This document shows, piece by piece, positions 20,355 through 29,102 of a stretch of 64,000 bases of DNA. The DNA lies in assembly GCF_002968015.1 (NCBI RefSeq), contig NZ_PUIP01000002.1, positions 62,001 to 126,000 on the forward strand, given 5' to 3'. A program made the translations under genes and the position numbers. Under the pieces are notes generated by a model that searched no databases, was not told the origin of the DNA, and saw only the letters and a list, made by a program, of their open reading frames with translations. Each line of letters begins with the position of its first letter. The first letter of the stretch is position 1. The DNA comes from Massilia phosphatilytica. Lineage in GTDB: Bacteria; Pseudomonadota; Gammaproteobacteria; Burkholderiales; Burkholderiaceae_D.

Positions 20355-21212
20355 ATGCCCGCCCAACTGATCGACGGAGTCAAACTTTCCCAACAACTGC
20401 GCGCCGACATCGCCGTCCGCACCGCCGCCCTCACCGCTGCCGGCCACCAGCCCGGCCTGGCCGTGATCATCGTCGGCGACGATCCGGCCAGCCACGTCTA
20501 CGTGCGCAACAAGGTCAAGGCCTGCGGCGACGTGGGTTTCCACTCCGTGCTGGAAAAGTACGAGGCCGATTTCTCCGAGCAGGCCCTGCTCGACCGCATC
20601 GCCGCCCTGAACGCGGATCCGGCCATCCACGGCATTCTCGTGCAGATGCCGCTGCCGAAGCACATCGACGCATCGAAAGTCATCGAAGCCATCGCCACCA
20701 GCAAGGACGTGGACGGCTACTCGGTGCTGTCCGCCGGCGAACTGATGGCCGGCCTGGAAGGCTTCCGCCCATGCACGCCGTACGGCTGCATGAAGCTGAT
20801 CGAGACGACCGGCGTGAACCTGCGCGGCAAGCACGCCGTCGTCATCGGCCGCAGCAACACGGTCGGCAAGCCGATGGCGCTGCTGCTCTTGCAACAGAAT
20901 GCCACCGTCACCATCTGCCATAGCGGTACGCCGGACCTGGGCTACCACACCCGCCAGGCGGATATCGTCGTGGCCGCCGTCGGCCGCCGCAACACGCTGA
21001 CGGGCGACATGGTCAAGCCGGGCGCCATCGTCATCGACGTGGGCATCAACCGCAACGACGAGGGCAAGCTGTGCGGCGACGTCGACTTCGACAGCGTCAA
21101 GGAAGTCGCCGGCCACATCACGCCGGTCCCGGGTGGCGTGGGTCCGATGACCATCACGATGCTGCTCATGAATACGCTGGAGTCGGCCGAGCGCGTGGCC
21201 AAGCGCGCATAA
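20355..21212 (+). CDS. folD: Bifunctional methylenetetrahydrofolate dehydrogenase/cyclohydrolase
   Basis: 285 aa from [12 protein letters not shown]; the longer frame from 20226 adds a non-homologous leader that contains the promoter. The catalytic pair is Y49/K53 in [13 protein letters not shown] (Y50/K54 in the E. coli enzyme). The NADP-binding region contains [14 protein letters not shown], and the C-terminus has the conserved [14 protein letters not shown]. It interconverts 5,10-methylene-, methenyl- and 10-formyl-tetrahydrofolate in the cytoplasm. It is followed 57 nt later by prlC on the same strand. Confidence 0.96.
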   Translation: MPAQLIDGVKLSQQLRADIAVRTAALTAAGHQPGLAVIIVGDDPASHVYVRNKVKACGDVGFHSVLEKYEADFSEQALLDRIAALNADPAIHGILVQMPLPKHIDASKVIEAIATSKDVDGYSVLSAGELMAGLEGFRPCTPYGCMKLIETTGVNLRGKHAVVIGRSNTVGKPMALLLLQQNATVTICHSGTPDLGYHTRQADIVVAAVGRRNTLTGDMVKPGAIVIDVGINRNDEGKLCGDVDFDSVKEVAGHITPVPGGVGPMTITMLLMNTLESAERVAKRA

Positions 21213-21269
21213 GCCTCTTAAAAAGGCCGGCCCGGGTAAGATGGCGGTGATTGAATAAAGGACTAGACT

Positions 21270-23363
21270 ATGACGACCGAAACGACCAATCCCCTCCTCG
21301 ACTTCTCGGGCCTTCCGCGATTCGACCTGATCCGCCCCGAGCACGTGACGCCGGCGATCGAGCAGCTGATCGCCGAAGCGCGCGCCGCCGTGACCCAGGC
21401 CGAAGCGCCGGCCGACAGCGTCACTTGGGACAACTTCGTCGTCCCGCTCGAGGAAGCGACGGAACGCCTCGGCCGTGCCTGGGGCGTGGTCAACCACCTG
21501 AACCACGTGATGGACACGCCCGAGCTGCGTGCCACCTACAATGAGAACCAGCCGAAGATCACCGAGTTCTGGACGGAGCTGGGCCAGAACGAGGCGCTGT
21601 TCGACAAATACAAGCAGCTGCGCGCGAGCGCCGACTTCGCGAACCTGACCCCGGCCCGCAAGCGCATTGTCGAGAACGCCCTGCGCGACTTCCGCCTGGG
21701 CGGCGCCGAGCTGCCTTCGATGCAGAAGGAACGCTTCGCCGAGATCCAGGAAGAGCAGGCGAAACTGTCCACGCGCTTCTCGGAAAACGTGCTGGACGCG
21801 ACCAACGACTACAAACTGCTCGTGACGGATGAAGCCGACCTGTCCGGCCTGCCGGACGACGTCAAGGCGGCCGCACGTGCGGCGGCCGAGCGCGACGGCA
21901 AGACGGGCTGGCAATTCAGCCTGCACTTCCCGTCCTACTTCCCGATCCTGCAGTTCGCCGACAAGCGCGAACTGCGTGAACAGATCTACCGCGCCAACGC
22001 CACCAAGGCGTCGGACATGGGCGCCGTGTTCTCCGAGCTGGAAAAGTGGGACAACACGGGCAACATCGCCCAGCTGCTGAAACTGCGCGATGAAGAGGCG
22101 AAGCTGCTCGACTTCCAGAGTTTTGCCCACGTCTCGCTCGAACCGAAGATGGCCGAGACGCCGGAACACGTGATCGAGTTCCTGGAAGACCTCGCCCGCC
22201 GCGCCCGCCCGTACGCCGAGAAGGACCTGGCCGAGCTGCGCGCGTTCGCCAAGGACGAACTGGGCATCGCCGACATGCAGGCGTGGGACGTGACCTATGC
22301 GTCGGAAAAGCTGCGCGAGAAGCGCTATGCCTTCTCCGCGCAGGAAGTAAAGGAATATTTCCCGGAGCCGAAGGTCGTCGCGGGCCTGTTCGGCCTGATC
22401 TCGCAACTCTTCGACGTGACGATTGCGCCGGATGACGCGCCAGTCTGGCATCCGGACGTGCGCTTCTATCGCATCGAGAAAAATGGCCAGCTGATCGGCC
22501 AGTTCTACCTGGACCTCTATGCGCGTCCGGGCAAAGGCCAGGGCGCGTGGATGGACGATGCGCGCGGCCGTCGCCTGACCACGGGCGGCATCGTGCAGAC
22601 GCCGATCGCCTACCTGACCTGCAATTTCACGCCGCCGGCGACGGATGTCTCCGGCGACGGCAAGCTGCAACCGTCGCTGTTCACGCACGACGAAGTGACG
22701 ACGCTGTTCCACGAATTCGGCCACGGCCTGCACCACATGCTGACGGAAGTGGACGAGTTGTCCGTCTCCGGCATCTCGGGCGTGGAATGGGATGCCGTCG
22801 AGCTGCCGTCGCAGTTCATGGAAAACTTCTGCTGGGAGTGGGACGTCCTGCAAGGCATGACGGCGCACGTCAAGACGGGCGAGCCGCTGCCGCGCGCGCT
22901 GTACGACAAGATGCTCGCGGCGAAGAACTTCCAGTCCGGCATGCAGACGCTGCGCCAGGTCGAGTTCTCGCTGATCGACATGCACCTGCACTACGACTTC
23001 GACCCGAACAGCCAGAAGACCGTGCAGGAGCTGGTCGACGATGTGCGCACGAAGTTCGCCGTGCTGGTCCCGCCGTCGTTCAACCGCTTCCAGCATTCGT
23101 TCGGCCACATCTTCGCAGGCGGCTACGCGGCCGGCTACTACAGCTACAAGTGGGCCGAGGTGCTGTCGGCGGACGCGTATGCCGCGTTCGAGGAAGCTGT
23201 CGAAGCGGGCGGCGGTTCGCTGCTCGACGAGACGGGCAAGCGCTTCCACCGCGAGATCCTGGCCGTGGGCGGTTCGCGCCCGGCGCTCGAATCGTTCAAG
23301 GCCTTCCGCGGCCGCGAACCGAAAATCGACGCGCTGCTGCGCCATAACGGGATGCAGGCCTGA
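21270..23363 (+). CDS. prlC: Oligopeptidase A, M3 family zinc metallopeptidase
   Basis: 697 aa, near the 680-residue family norm. The zinc motif HEFGH (H481, E482, H485) lies in TTLFHEFGHGLHHML, with the downstream third ligand region ELPSQFMENFCWE. Family blocks GQFYLDLYARPGKGQGAWM and FNRFQHSFGHIFAGGY are present. It is a cytoplasmic enzyme degrading short peptides, including cleaved signal peptides. AAAGGA precedes the ATG. The glutaredoxin-like gene starts 5 nt after its stop, suggesting co-transcription. Confidence 0.95.
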   Translation: MTTETTNPLLDFSGLPRFDLIRPEHVTPAIEQLIAEARAAVTQAEAPADSVTWDNFVVPLEEATERLGRAWGVVNHLNHVMDTPELRATYNENQPKITEFWTELGQNEALFDKYKQLRASADFANLTPARKRIVENALRDFRLGGAELPSMQKERFAEIQEEQAKLSTRFSENVLDATNDYKLLVTDEADLSGLPDDVKAAARAAAERDGKTGWQFSLHFPSYFPILQFADKRELREQIYRANATKASDMGAVFSELEKWDNTGNIAQLLKLRDEEAKLLDFQSFAHVSLEPKMAETPEHVIEFLEDLARRARPYAEKDLAELRAFAKDELGIADMQAWDVTYASEKLREKRYAFSAQEVKEYFPEPKVVAGLFGLISQLFDVTIAPDDAPVWHPDVRFYRIEKNGQLIGQFYLDLYARPGKGQGAWMDDARGRRLTTGGIVQTPIAYLTCNFTPPATDVSGDGKLQPSLFTHDEVTTLFHEFGHGLHHMLTEVDELSVSGISGVEWDAVELPSQFMENFCWEWDVLQGMTAHVKTGEPLPRALYDKMLAAKNFQSGMQTLRQVEFSLIDMHLHYDFDPNSQKTVQELVDDVRTKFAVLVPPSFNRFQHSFGHIFAGGYAAGYYSYKWAEVLSADAYAAFEEAVEAGGGSLLDETGKRFHREILAVGGSRPALESFKAFRGREPKIDALLRHNGMQA

Positions 23364-23368
23364 TCGAC

Positions 23369-23995
23369 ATGCGCGCCCTGGCCGCATTCGCACTCGTCGT
23401 TGCCGCTGCCGCCGCGCACGGCCAGACGTACAAGTGGAAGGATGCGGCCGGCGTCACGCATTACAGCGATACGCCGCCGGCCAAGGGCGCGGCGCAGGTG
23501 CTGCGTCCGGACAGCCGGCCGGCGGCAAGCCCGTCGCTGCCGTACGAACTGGCACGCGCCGCAAAGCTCCACCCCGTGACGCTGTACACGACAGCGCGCT
23601 GCGACGCCTGCGACCGGGGCCGCGCCCTGCTGCACTCGCGCGGCATCCCGTTCGCGGAAAAGACCGTGAACACGGCGGAAGACCGTGAACAGCTGCACCG
23701 CGTCGGCGGCAAGGACGAGCTGCCGCTGCTCGTCGTCGGCAACCGCCAGATGACGGGCTTTGCGGCCGGCACGTGGAACGAAGCGCTCGATTTCGCGTCT
23801 TACCCGCGCAAGACGATGCTGCCGCCGGGCTACCAGACCGGGACCGCGGAAGCGGCCGCCCCCGCAAGCCTGCCGGCACCGCCGCCACGGTCGCCGGCGG
23901 CACCGGCCCCGAATGCCGCGGCCGCGCAGGCGGAACAGCAGCAGCCGCGCCAGCAGCCGCAGCCGAAGAAAACGCCACCGGATTTCCAGTTCTGA
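23369..23995 (+). CDS. Exported DUF4124 / glutaredoxin-like fusion protein
   Basis: 208 aa. Signal peptide to about AHGQ. An N-terminal DUF4124 motif (TYKWKDAAGVTHYSDTPP, about 20-37) is followed by a glutaredoxin/NrdH-like domain with C78-D-A-C81 and the cis-Pro region ELPLLVVGNRQMTGF. A Pro/Ala/Gln-rich tail (about 160-208) ends in PDFQF. It is likely a periplasmic thiol-disulfide protein; the partner is unknown. It lies between prlC and holC, overlapping holC by one base, so it is probably translated from the same message. Confidence 0.8.
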   Translation: MRALAAFALVVAAAAAHGQTYKWKDAAGVTHYSDTPPAKGAAQVLRPDSRPAASPSLPYELARAAKLHPVTLYTTARCDACDRGRALLHSRGIPFAEKTVNTAEDREQLHRVGGKDELPLLVVGNRQMTGFAAGTWNEALDFASYPRKTMLPPGYQTGTAEAAAPASLPAPPPRSPAAPAPNAAAAQAEQQQPRQQPQPKKTPPDFQF

Positions 23996-24435
23996 TGACT
24001 CCGACTCCCATGACCCGGATCGACTTCCACACCAATATCCCCGACAAGCTCAGCTACGTGTGCCGCCTCGCGCGCAAGGCGTACGCGGCGCGCGCGAAGC
24101 TCGTCCTGCTGGCCGACAGCCCGGAGCAGGCGGAAGCCCTGAACGAGGCGCTGTGGACGCTGTCCGGCACCGACTTCATCCCGCACGTGATGGCGGGCGA
24201 TCCCCTCGCGCCGGAGACGCCAGTGATCGTCACGGCCGACGAAAGTGTCGAGCTGCCGCACCGCGACATGCTCGTGAACCTGACGCGCCGCACGCCGGCC
24301 GGCTTCGAGCAGTTCGCGCGCGTGTTCGAGATCATCTCGACGGACGAGGAAGACGCCGCCGCCGGCCGCGCGCGCTACGTCGCCTACAAGAAGCAGTCCT
24401 ATCCGTTGACGCACTTCGTGGCGGGGCAATCATGA
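23995..24435 (+). CDS. holC: DNA polymerase III chi subunit
   Basis: 146 aa from the ATG at 23995, which overlaps the previous stop (TGATG); MTRIDF at 24010 is an alternative. The sequence follows the HolC pattern: TRIDFHTNIPDKLSYVCRLA, KLVLLADSPEQAEALNEALW, FIPHVMAGDP, a VELPHRDMLVNL strand-loop and a final RYVAYKKQSYPLTHF. Chi links the clamp loader (through psi) to SSB at the replication fork. No holD is visible. The next gene starts at its stop codon. Confidence 0.9.
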   Translation: MTPTPMTRIDFHTNIPDKLSYVCRLARKAYAARAKLVLLADSPEQAEALNEALWTLSGTDFIPHVMAGDPLAPETPVIVTADESVELPHRDMLVNLTRRTPAGFEQFARVFEIISTDEEDAAAGRARYVAYKKQSYPLTHFVAGQS

Positions 24436-24791
24436 GCGATATTCCCTTCAACGACGAAAGCATTCCCGTCCTCACCGAGGTCGTGCCCGAAAGCGCGCCG
24501 GCGCCCGTGGCCGAAGCCCAGCCCGAACCCGGGCAGCCCGCGCCGCGCGAGCTCGACGACGACGCCTGGCGCGCCCTCGAGGAACGCCTCGTCGCGCGCG
24601 TGCTCGACCGGTTGCAGGACCGCGTCGAGCTGGTGCTGGAAGACCAGGTCCGCAGCAGCATGGCGCCCGTGCTGGACCAGGTGGTGACGCGGCTCGCGAC
24701 GGAATTGCGCGACGGGCTGCAGCTGACGGTCGAGCAGGTCGTCACGCGCGCCGTCGCGCAGGAACTGGCGCACCTGCGCACGCGCGACTGA
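24432..24791 (+). CDS. Small acidic protein downstream of holC (DUF2486-like)
   Basis: 119 aa, with the ATG overlapping the holC stop (ATGA). The start MSDIPFNDESIPVLTEVV resembles DUF2486 proteins that follow holC in Burkholderiales. An acidic, Pro-rich N-terminal half is followed by a long amphipathic helical C-terminal half (residues about 45-115, with regular LxxxV/VxxLA heptads), likely a coiled coil. No signal peptide. The role is unknown, but conserved linkage to holC suggests a replication or membrane-linked partner. Confidence 0.75.
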   Translation: MSDIPFNDESIPVLTEVVPESAPAPVAEAQPEPGQPAPRELDDDAWRALEERLVARVLDRLQDRVELVLEDQVRSSMAPVLDQVVTRLATELRDGLQLTVEQVVTRAVAQELAHLRTRD

Positions 24792-24875
24792 GCGCCGCTC
24801 CGACGGAAGGCTTTGCGCCGGCAGTAAATTAGGGTAACTTTGCGTGGCGCACATAACATCCTTCTTGGAGAGAAC

Positions 24876-26012
24876 ATGCAGGTCACTACCAAACTCATCC
24901 CCTTTGCCATCGCCCTCGCCTTCGCAGGCACGGCTGGCGCGCAACAGGTCGTCAAGATCGGCCACGTGGCGCCGATCTCCGGCCCCAGCGCCCACCTCGG
25001 CAAGGACAACGAGAACGCCGCGCGCATGGCGATCGACGAGCTCAACGCGAAGGGCTTCACCCTGAACGGCCAGAAGGCCACGCTGCAACTGATCTCCGAA
25101 GACGACGGCGCCGATCCCAAGCAGGGCACGGCGGTGGCGCAGAAGCTCGTCGACGCGAAAGTCAACGGCGTGATCGGCCACCTGAATTCCGGCACCACCG
25201 TACCCGCGTCGAAGATCTACAACGATGCCGGCATCGTGCAGATCTCGCCCGCCACGACGGCGCCCGTCTACACGCGCCAGCGCTTCCCGGGCGCGTTCCG
25301 CGTCGTCGCCAGCGACGCCAAGCTGGGCAGCACGCTGAGCAAGTATGCGATCGACACGCTGCACGCGAAAAACATCGCCATCATCGACGACCGCACGACG
25401 TACGGCCAGGGCGTCGCGGACGAATTCGCGAAGGGCCTGAAAAAGCCGGGCATCAAGGTCGTCGGCCGCGAATTCACGAGCGCCACGGCCACCGACTACA
25501 CGGCGATCCTCACGTCGATCAAGGCGAAGAAGCCCGACCTGATTTTCTTCGGCGGCATGGACTCCGTCGCGGGCCCGATGCTCAAGCAGATGAAGGCGCT
25601 CGGCATCACGGCCGTGTTCATGGGTGGCGACGGCATGTGCACGGACGCGCTGGGCCGCCTCGCCGGCGACGGCCTCGGCGAAGGCAAGGTCTATTGCGCG
25701 GAAGCGGGTGGCGTGAAGGGTCCGCAGGAAAAAGTCATGGACGACTTCCGCGCCCGCTACAAGAAGAAATTCAACATGGACGTGCAGCTGTACGCGCCCT
25801 ACGTCTACGATTCCGTGATGGTGATGGCGACGGCCATGCAGAACGCGAAATCGGCCGATCCCGCCAAATACCTGCCGGTCCTCAAGAACATCAAGTACGA
25901 GGGCGTGACCGGCACGATCCAGTTCGATGCGAACGGCGACATCAAGGATGGCGCGCTCACGCTGTTCACCTACAAGGGCGGCAAGCGGACCAAGCTGGAC
26001 GTGATCCGCTGA
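24876..26012 (+). CDS. Branched-chain amino acid ABC transporter substrate-binding protein (LivJ/LivK-like)
   Basis: 378 aa. Signal peptide MQVTTKLIPFAIALAFAGTAGA. It is a periplasmic type I binding fold of the leucine/isoleucine/valine family: VVKIGHVAPISGPSAHLGKD at the start, DDGADPKQGTAVAQKLVD, and GHLNSGTTVPASKIY around the ligand-binding residues. TTGGAGAG precedes the ATG, which is preferred over an ATG at 24840. No permease or ATPase genes are adjacent and a terminator follows at once, so it is a stand-alone binding protein unit. Confidence 0.9.
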   Translation: MQVTTKLIPFAIALAFAGTAGAQQVVKIGHVAPISGPSAHLGKDNENAARMAIDELNAKGFTLNGQKATLQLISEDDGADPKQGTAVAQKLVDAKVNGVIGHLNSGTTVPASKIYNDAGIVQISPATTAPVYTRQRFPGAFRVVASDAKLGSTLSKYAIDTLHAKNIAIIDDRTTYGQGVADEFAKGLKKPGIKVVGREFTSATATDYTAILTSIKAKKPDLIFFGGMDSVAGPMLKQMKALGITAVFMGGDGMCTDALGRLAGDGLGEGKVYCAEAGGVKGPQEKVMDDFRARYKKKFNMDVQLYAPYVYDSVMVMATAMQNAKSADPAKYLPVLKNIKYEGVTGTIQFDANGDIKDGALTLFTYKGGKRTKLDVIR

Positions 26013-26019
26013 TGCCAAT

Positions 26020-26059
26020 AAAAAAAGCGCGCCTGCAAATGCATGGCGCGCTTTTTTTT
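26020..26059 (+). terminator. Rho-independent terminator after the binding-protein gene
   Basis: AAAAAAAGCGCGCC and GGCGCGCTTTTTTT pair around a TGCAAATGCAT loop, 8 nt after the stop. Long T-run. Confidence 0.92.
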
Positions 26060-26064
26060 AGCAA

Positions 26065-26142
26065 GTAGGGTGGGCACCTTGTGCCCACGCGGATGTCAAC
26101 ATGACGCGAACGTCACGCGTGGGCTCGGGGAGCCCACCCTAC
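26065..26142. repeat. REP-like doublet: two hairpins inside an inverted repeat
   Basis: The outer arms GTAGGGTGGGC and GCCCACCCTAC bound two separate perfect 8-bp hairpins: GTGGGCAC-ctt-GTGCCCAC (26070-26088) and GTGGGCTC-ggg-GAGCCCAC (26119-26137). This head-to-head pair is the architecture of bacterial REP/BIME elements. It lies between the terminator and the convergent cytochrome c gene. Confidence 0.75.
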
Positions 26143-26148
26143 CGGAGA

Positions 26149-26463
26149 TTATTTCTGCGCCAGGACCCACTTGACCAGCGTGTGCGCTTCCGCTTCGCTG
26201 ACTTGCGGATTGGCCGGCATCGGGACCGGACCCCAGACACCCGAACCACCCTTCATGACCTTCGCAACCAGCTTGCCTTCGGCATCTTTCTGGCCTGCGT
26301 ATTTAGCGGCGACGTCCTTGTAGGCCGGGCCGACCAGCTTGGTTTGCACGGAGTGGCAAGCCATGCAATTCTTGGCCTTCGCCAGGGCAGCCGCGTCTTG
26401 CGCGAAAGCGCCGGTCGAAGCCAGGGCGGATACTGCAGCAAACAACATCACGGTACGTTTCAT
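26149..26463 (-). CDS. Class I cytochrome c (c551/c552-like), periplasmic
   Basis: 104 aa. Signal peptide to AFA-QD. The haem motif C33-M-A-C36-H37 is followed by a GPAYKDVAAKY helix and axial Met M82 in PVPMPANPQVS, then the final helix EAHTLVKWVLAQK. This is the classic about 82-residue mature c551/c552 electron carrier. CTGGAGATAG precedes the ATG. It likely shuttles electrons to a terminal oxidase or a peroxidase. It is monocistronic, with a large structured element directly upstream. Confidence 0.93.
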   Translation of the reverse strand: MKRTVMLFAAVSALASTGAFAQDAAALAKAKNCMACHSVQTKLVGPAYKDVAAKYAGQKDAEGKLVAKVMKGGSGVWGPVPMPANPQVSEAEAHTLVKWVLAQK

Positions 26464-26494
26464 CGACTATCTCCAGTTGGGGGTATTTCTGTTC

Positions 26495-26612
26495 GAAACG
26501 TCGAACAACCTGCTGCGCGTTGCATTTTCGGTTTGCGATGCTCGCTGTACTTTCGTACAGCTGCGCTTCTCAACCGAAACTGCTGCCGCTCGCGACGGTT
26601 CTTCGAGGTTTC
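26495..26612. repeat. Nested three-tier palindromic element
   Basis: Three sets of arms are nested. Outer: GAAACGTCGAACAAC (26495-26509) against GTTCTTCGAGGTTTC (26598-26612), 13 of 15 paired. Middle: TTTCGGTT (26526-26533) with AACCGAAA (26572-26579). Inner: GCTGTAC-tttc-GTACAGC (26544-26561). The 299-bp gap between the cytochrome c and small Trp-rich genes holds this element plus the two divergent start regions. It may be a dispersed repeat or a structured leader. Confidence 0.6.
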
Positions 26613-26762
26613 TCTTAATTCGAATTCTATCGGGTTTCCTGCGCAGAAGCGGCATGGACATACTCAGTAACGGATGATACAGATTGTCGTTGACCGAATG
26701 GCAGGAATCCGTTGCTTTACGGCACTCCTGTTGTAAGATTGCCGTTCGAAAGGAATACCGCC

Positions 26763-26987
26763 ATGCCCCTGATCCTCCTGATCCTCGTCCTCGTCGTCCT
26801 GCGCTATTTCGAGGTCTGGCGCTTCGCCGAACTGTCCTGGTGGTGGATCGTCGGCCTGATGGTGGTCGGCTTCATCTGGTTCGAGTTCATCGAAAAGATG
26901 CTGGGCCTCGACAAGCGCAAGGCCCACGACCTCGACAGCAAACGGCGCAAGGAACGCGTGAAGCAGAGCTTCGACAAGCGCAAATAA
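26763..26987 (+). CDS. Small Trp-rich membrane protein (TIGR04438-like)
   Basis: 74 aa from the ATG at 26763 (GAAAGGAATA upstream), below usual gene-finder limits. MPLILLILVLVVLRYFEVW forms one membrane helix, ELSWWWIVGLMVVGFIWFEF a second, and the C-terminal about 25 residues are strongly basic (RKAHDLDSKRRKERVKQSFDKRK), so the tail should face the cytoplasm. This matches the small Trp-rich protein family found widely in Burkholderiales. Function unknown. Confidence 0.82.
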   Translation: MPLILLILVLVVLRYFEVWRFAELSWWWIVGLMVVGFIWFEFIEKMLGLDKRKAHDLDSKRRKERVKQSFDKRK

Positions 26988-27070
26988 GCGCCCGGCAGCT
27001 TAGCACGCGGGAATCGTTGCCGAACATGCCATGTGGCGTATAGCGCATGTTCTCCGAGCGTATGAACCCC

Positions 27071-27297
27071 AATTCGGGGTCAGAGCACATTTCGCTAAAA
27101 ATTCGGGGTCAGAGCACTTTTTCGCACAATTGATTTCATGCTAGAGCGCGCGGCCAGAGGGTCGCCATGCGTCGAAGATTACCGATGAGTGATCGCGACG
27201 CACCGGGAGATACGGCGCGCCACAGTGCGCCCGGGCTATTGCATAAAAATGTGCTCTGACCCCGAATTCGCGGAAAAACGTGCTCTGACCCCGAATT
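27071..27297. repeat. MITE-like cassette: duplicated 18-bp repeat in inverted arms
   Basis: The motif AATTCGGGGTCAGAGCAC occurs at 27071-27088 and 27100-27117, and inverted at 27251-27268 and 27280-27297. Spacing within each arm is exactly 29 bp on both sides, while the 11-bp spacers differ. Inner flanks also match imperfectly (TTTTTCGCACAATTG against ATTTTTATGCAATAG). The core (about 27133-27235) has no convincing gene. The right arm ends 3 bp from the ilvD stop. It fills most of the 313-bp gap 26988-27300. Confidence 0.75.
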
Positions 27298-27300
27298 TTT

Positions 27301-28986
27301 TTAGCAGGTGACCGCCCCCTTGCTCGCCGGCTGCGCAATCGCCGCGAATTTGGCCAGCACGCCGCGGGTATAGCGTGGCGCCGGCCGTACCCAGGTCGCG
27401 CGGCGGCGGGCGATCTCGTCGTCCGGCACGTTCAGCTGGATCAGTTGCCGGTGCGCGTCGATCGTGATCGAGTCCCCTTCCTGCACGAGCGCGATCGTGC
27501 CACCCTCGAACGCTTCCGGCGCCACGTGGCCGACGACCATGCCCCACGTGCCACCCGAGAACCGGCCGTCTGTGATCAGCCCCACGGATTCGCCGAGCCC
27601 CTTGCCGATCAGCGCCGCCGTCGGCGCCAGCATCTCCGGCATGCCGGGACCGCCGCGCGGGCCCAGGTAGCGCAGCACGAGCACGTCGCCCGGGTTGATC
27701 TTGTTCGCGAGGATCGTATCCATCGCGCTGTACTCGTCGTCGAACACGCGCGCCGGTCCCGTGATCACGGGATTCTTCAGGCCCGTGATCTTGGCCACGC
27801 AGCCTTCCGGCGACAAATTCCCCTTCAAAATCGCCAGGTGGCCTTCGCTGTACAGCGCCCGGTCCAGCGGGCGAATGACATCCTGGCCTTCCGGCGGTAC
27901 GGACGGCACGTCGGCCAGTTCCTCGGCCAAGGTGCGACCCGTGATGGTGATGCAGTCGCCGTGCAGCAGCCCCGCGTCCAGCAGCAGCTTCATGACCTGC
28001 GGGATGCCGCCCGCCTGGTGCAGGTCCGTCGCAACGTATTCGCCCGACGGTTTCAGGTTGCAGATCACGGGCACCTGGCGGCGGACCCGCTCGAAATCGT
28101 CGATCGTCCATTCCACCTCCGCCGCGTGCGCGATGGCGAGGTAGTGCAGCACGGCGTTCGTCGAGCCGCCCGTCGCCATGATCACCGCCACCGCGTTCTC
28201 GATCGATTGTCGCGTGATGATGTCGCGCGGCTTCAGGTCGCGCTTGACGGCTTCCACGAGCACGCGCGCGGACTCCGCCGCTGAGCCGACCTTTTCGTCG
28301 TCCGGATTGGCCATCGTCGACGAATACAGCAGCGACATGCCGAGCGCCTCGAACGACGACGACATCGTGTTCGCCGTGTACATGCCGCCGCACGATCCGG
28401 ACGACGGGCAGGCGTTGCGCTCGATGCCGTCGAAATCCTCCTGGCTCATGCGCCCGGCCGTGAATTCCCCGACGGCTTCGAAGGCCGAGACGATCGTCAG
28501 GTCCTTGCCCTTCCAGTGTCCCGGCCGGATGGTGCCGCCGTAGACGTAGATACCGGGGACGTTCGTGCGCGCCAGCGCGATCATCCCGCCCGGCATGTTC
28601 TTGTCGCAGCCGCCGATCACGACGACGCCGTCCATCCACTGGCCGTTGACGCACGTCTCGATGCAATCGGCGATCACCTCGCGCGAGATCAGCGAGAACT
28701 TCATGCCCTCCGTCCCCATCGACATGCCGTCGGAAATGGTCGGCGTGCCGAACACCTGCGGATTCGCGCCCGCATCGCGGATGGTGGCGATGGCCACGTC
28801 GGCCAGTTTCTGCAGGCCGGAGTTGCAGGGCGTGATCGTGGAATGGCCGTTGGCGATGCCGATCATCGGCTTGTCGAAATCCTCCTTCCGATAGCCCATC
28901 GCGTAATACATCGAGCGGTTCGGGCTGCGGGCGACGCCTTCGGTCACATGGCGGGAACGGCGGTTGTAGCGAGGCTGGTCGGACAT
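27301..28986 (-). CDS. ilvD: Dihydroxy-acid dehydratase
   Basis: 561 aa from [17 protein letters not shown]; upstream in-frame ATGs are not homologous. Fe-S cysteines lie in CDKNMPGG and [15 protein letters not shown], with a third in NSGLQ-type context near the N-terminus (TPCNSGL). The C-terminal [15 protein letters not shown] is the IlvD/Edd signature. It converts dihydroxy-isovalerate and dihydroxy-methylvalerate to the 2-oxo acids of valine and isoleucine synthesis. The short form and short N-terminus fit the ilvD rather than the edd branch. A LysR gene is divergent. No terminator is seen; the repeat cassette abuts the stop. Confidence 0.95.
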   Translation of the reverse strand: MSDQPRYNRRSRHVTEGVARSPNRSMYYAMGYRKEDFDKPMIGIANGHSTITPCNSGLQKLADVAIATIRDAGANPQVFGTPTISDGMSMGTEGMKFSLISREVIADCIETCVNGQWMDGVVVIGGCDKNMPGGMIALARTNVPGIYVYGGTIRPGHWKGKDLTIVSAFEAVGEFTAGRMSQEDFDGIERNACPSSGSCGGMYTANTMSSSFEALGMSLLYSSTMANPDDEKVGSAAESARVLVEAVKRDLKPRDIITRQSIENAVAVIMATGGSTNAVLHYLAIAHAAEVEWTIDDFERVRRQVPVICNLKPSGEYVATDLHQAGGIPQVMKLLLDAGLLHGDCITITGRTLAEELADVPSVPPEGQDVIRPLDRALYSEGHLAILKGNLSPEGCVAKITGLKNPVITGPARVFDDEYSAMDTILANKINPGDVLVLRYLGPRGGPGMPEMLAPTAALIGKGLGESVGLITDGRFSGGTWGMVVGHVAPEAFEGGTIALVQEGDSITIDAHRQLIQLNVPDDEIARRRATWVRPAPRYTRGVLAKFAAIAQPASKGAVTC

Positions 28987-29102
28987 GGTCGGCTCCTGAT
29001 GGGACGATTTTTCCAGCATGCCCCGTGGCCCGGCCCGCGTCAAATGGGCGGTCACGCGTGCTTCTGATATGCTGCGCGAATCACAGACACGCCACCCATT
29101 CG

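Noticed and set aside
20178..23393. Leftward 1071-codon frame opposite folD and prlC
   Set aside because: Both sense genes have full active-site motifs; the antisense protein has no recognisable domain or RBS.
26467..26661. Leftward 64-codon frame in the cytochrome c upstream gap
   Set aside because: It overlaps the nested palindrome, has no RBS and no hydrophobic or domain pattern; structure explains the sequence better.
27118..27250. Core of the inverted-repeat cassette as a transposase gene
   Set aside because: No frame gives a convincing Y1 or DDE transposase; only short arginine-rich frames exist.
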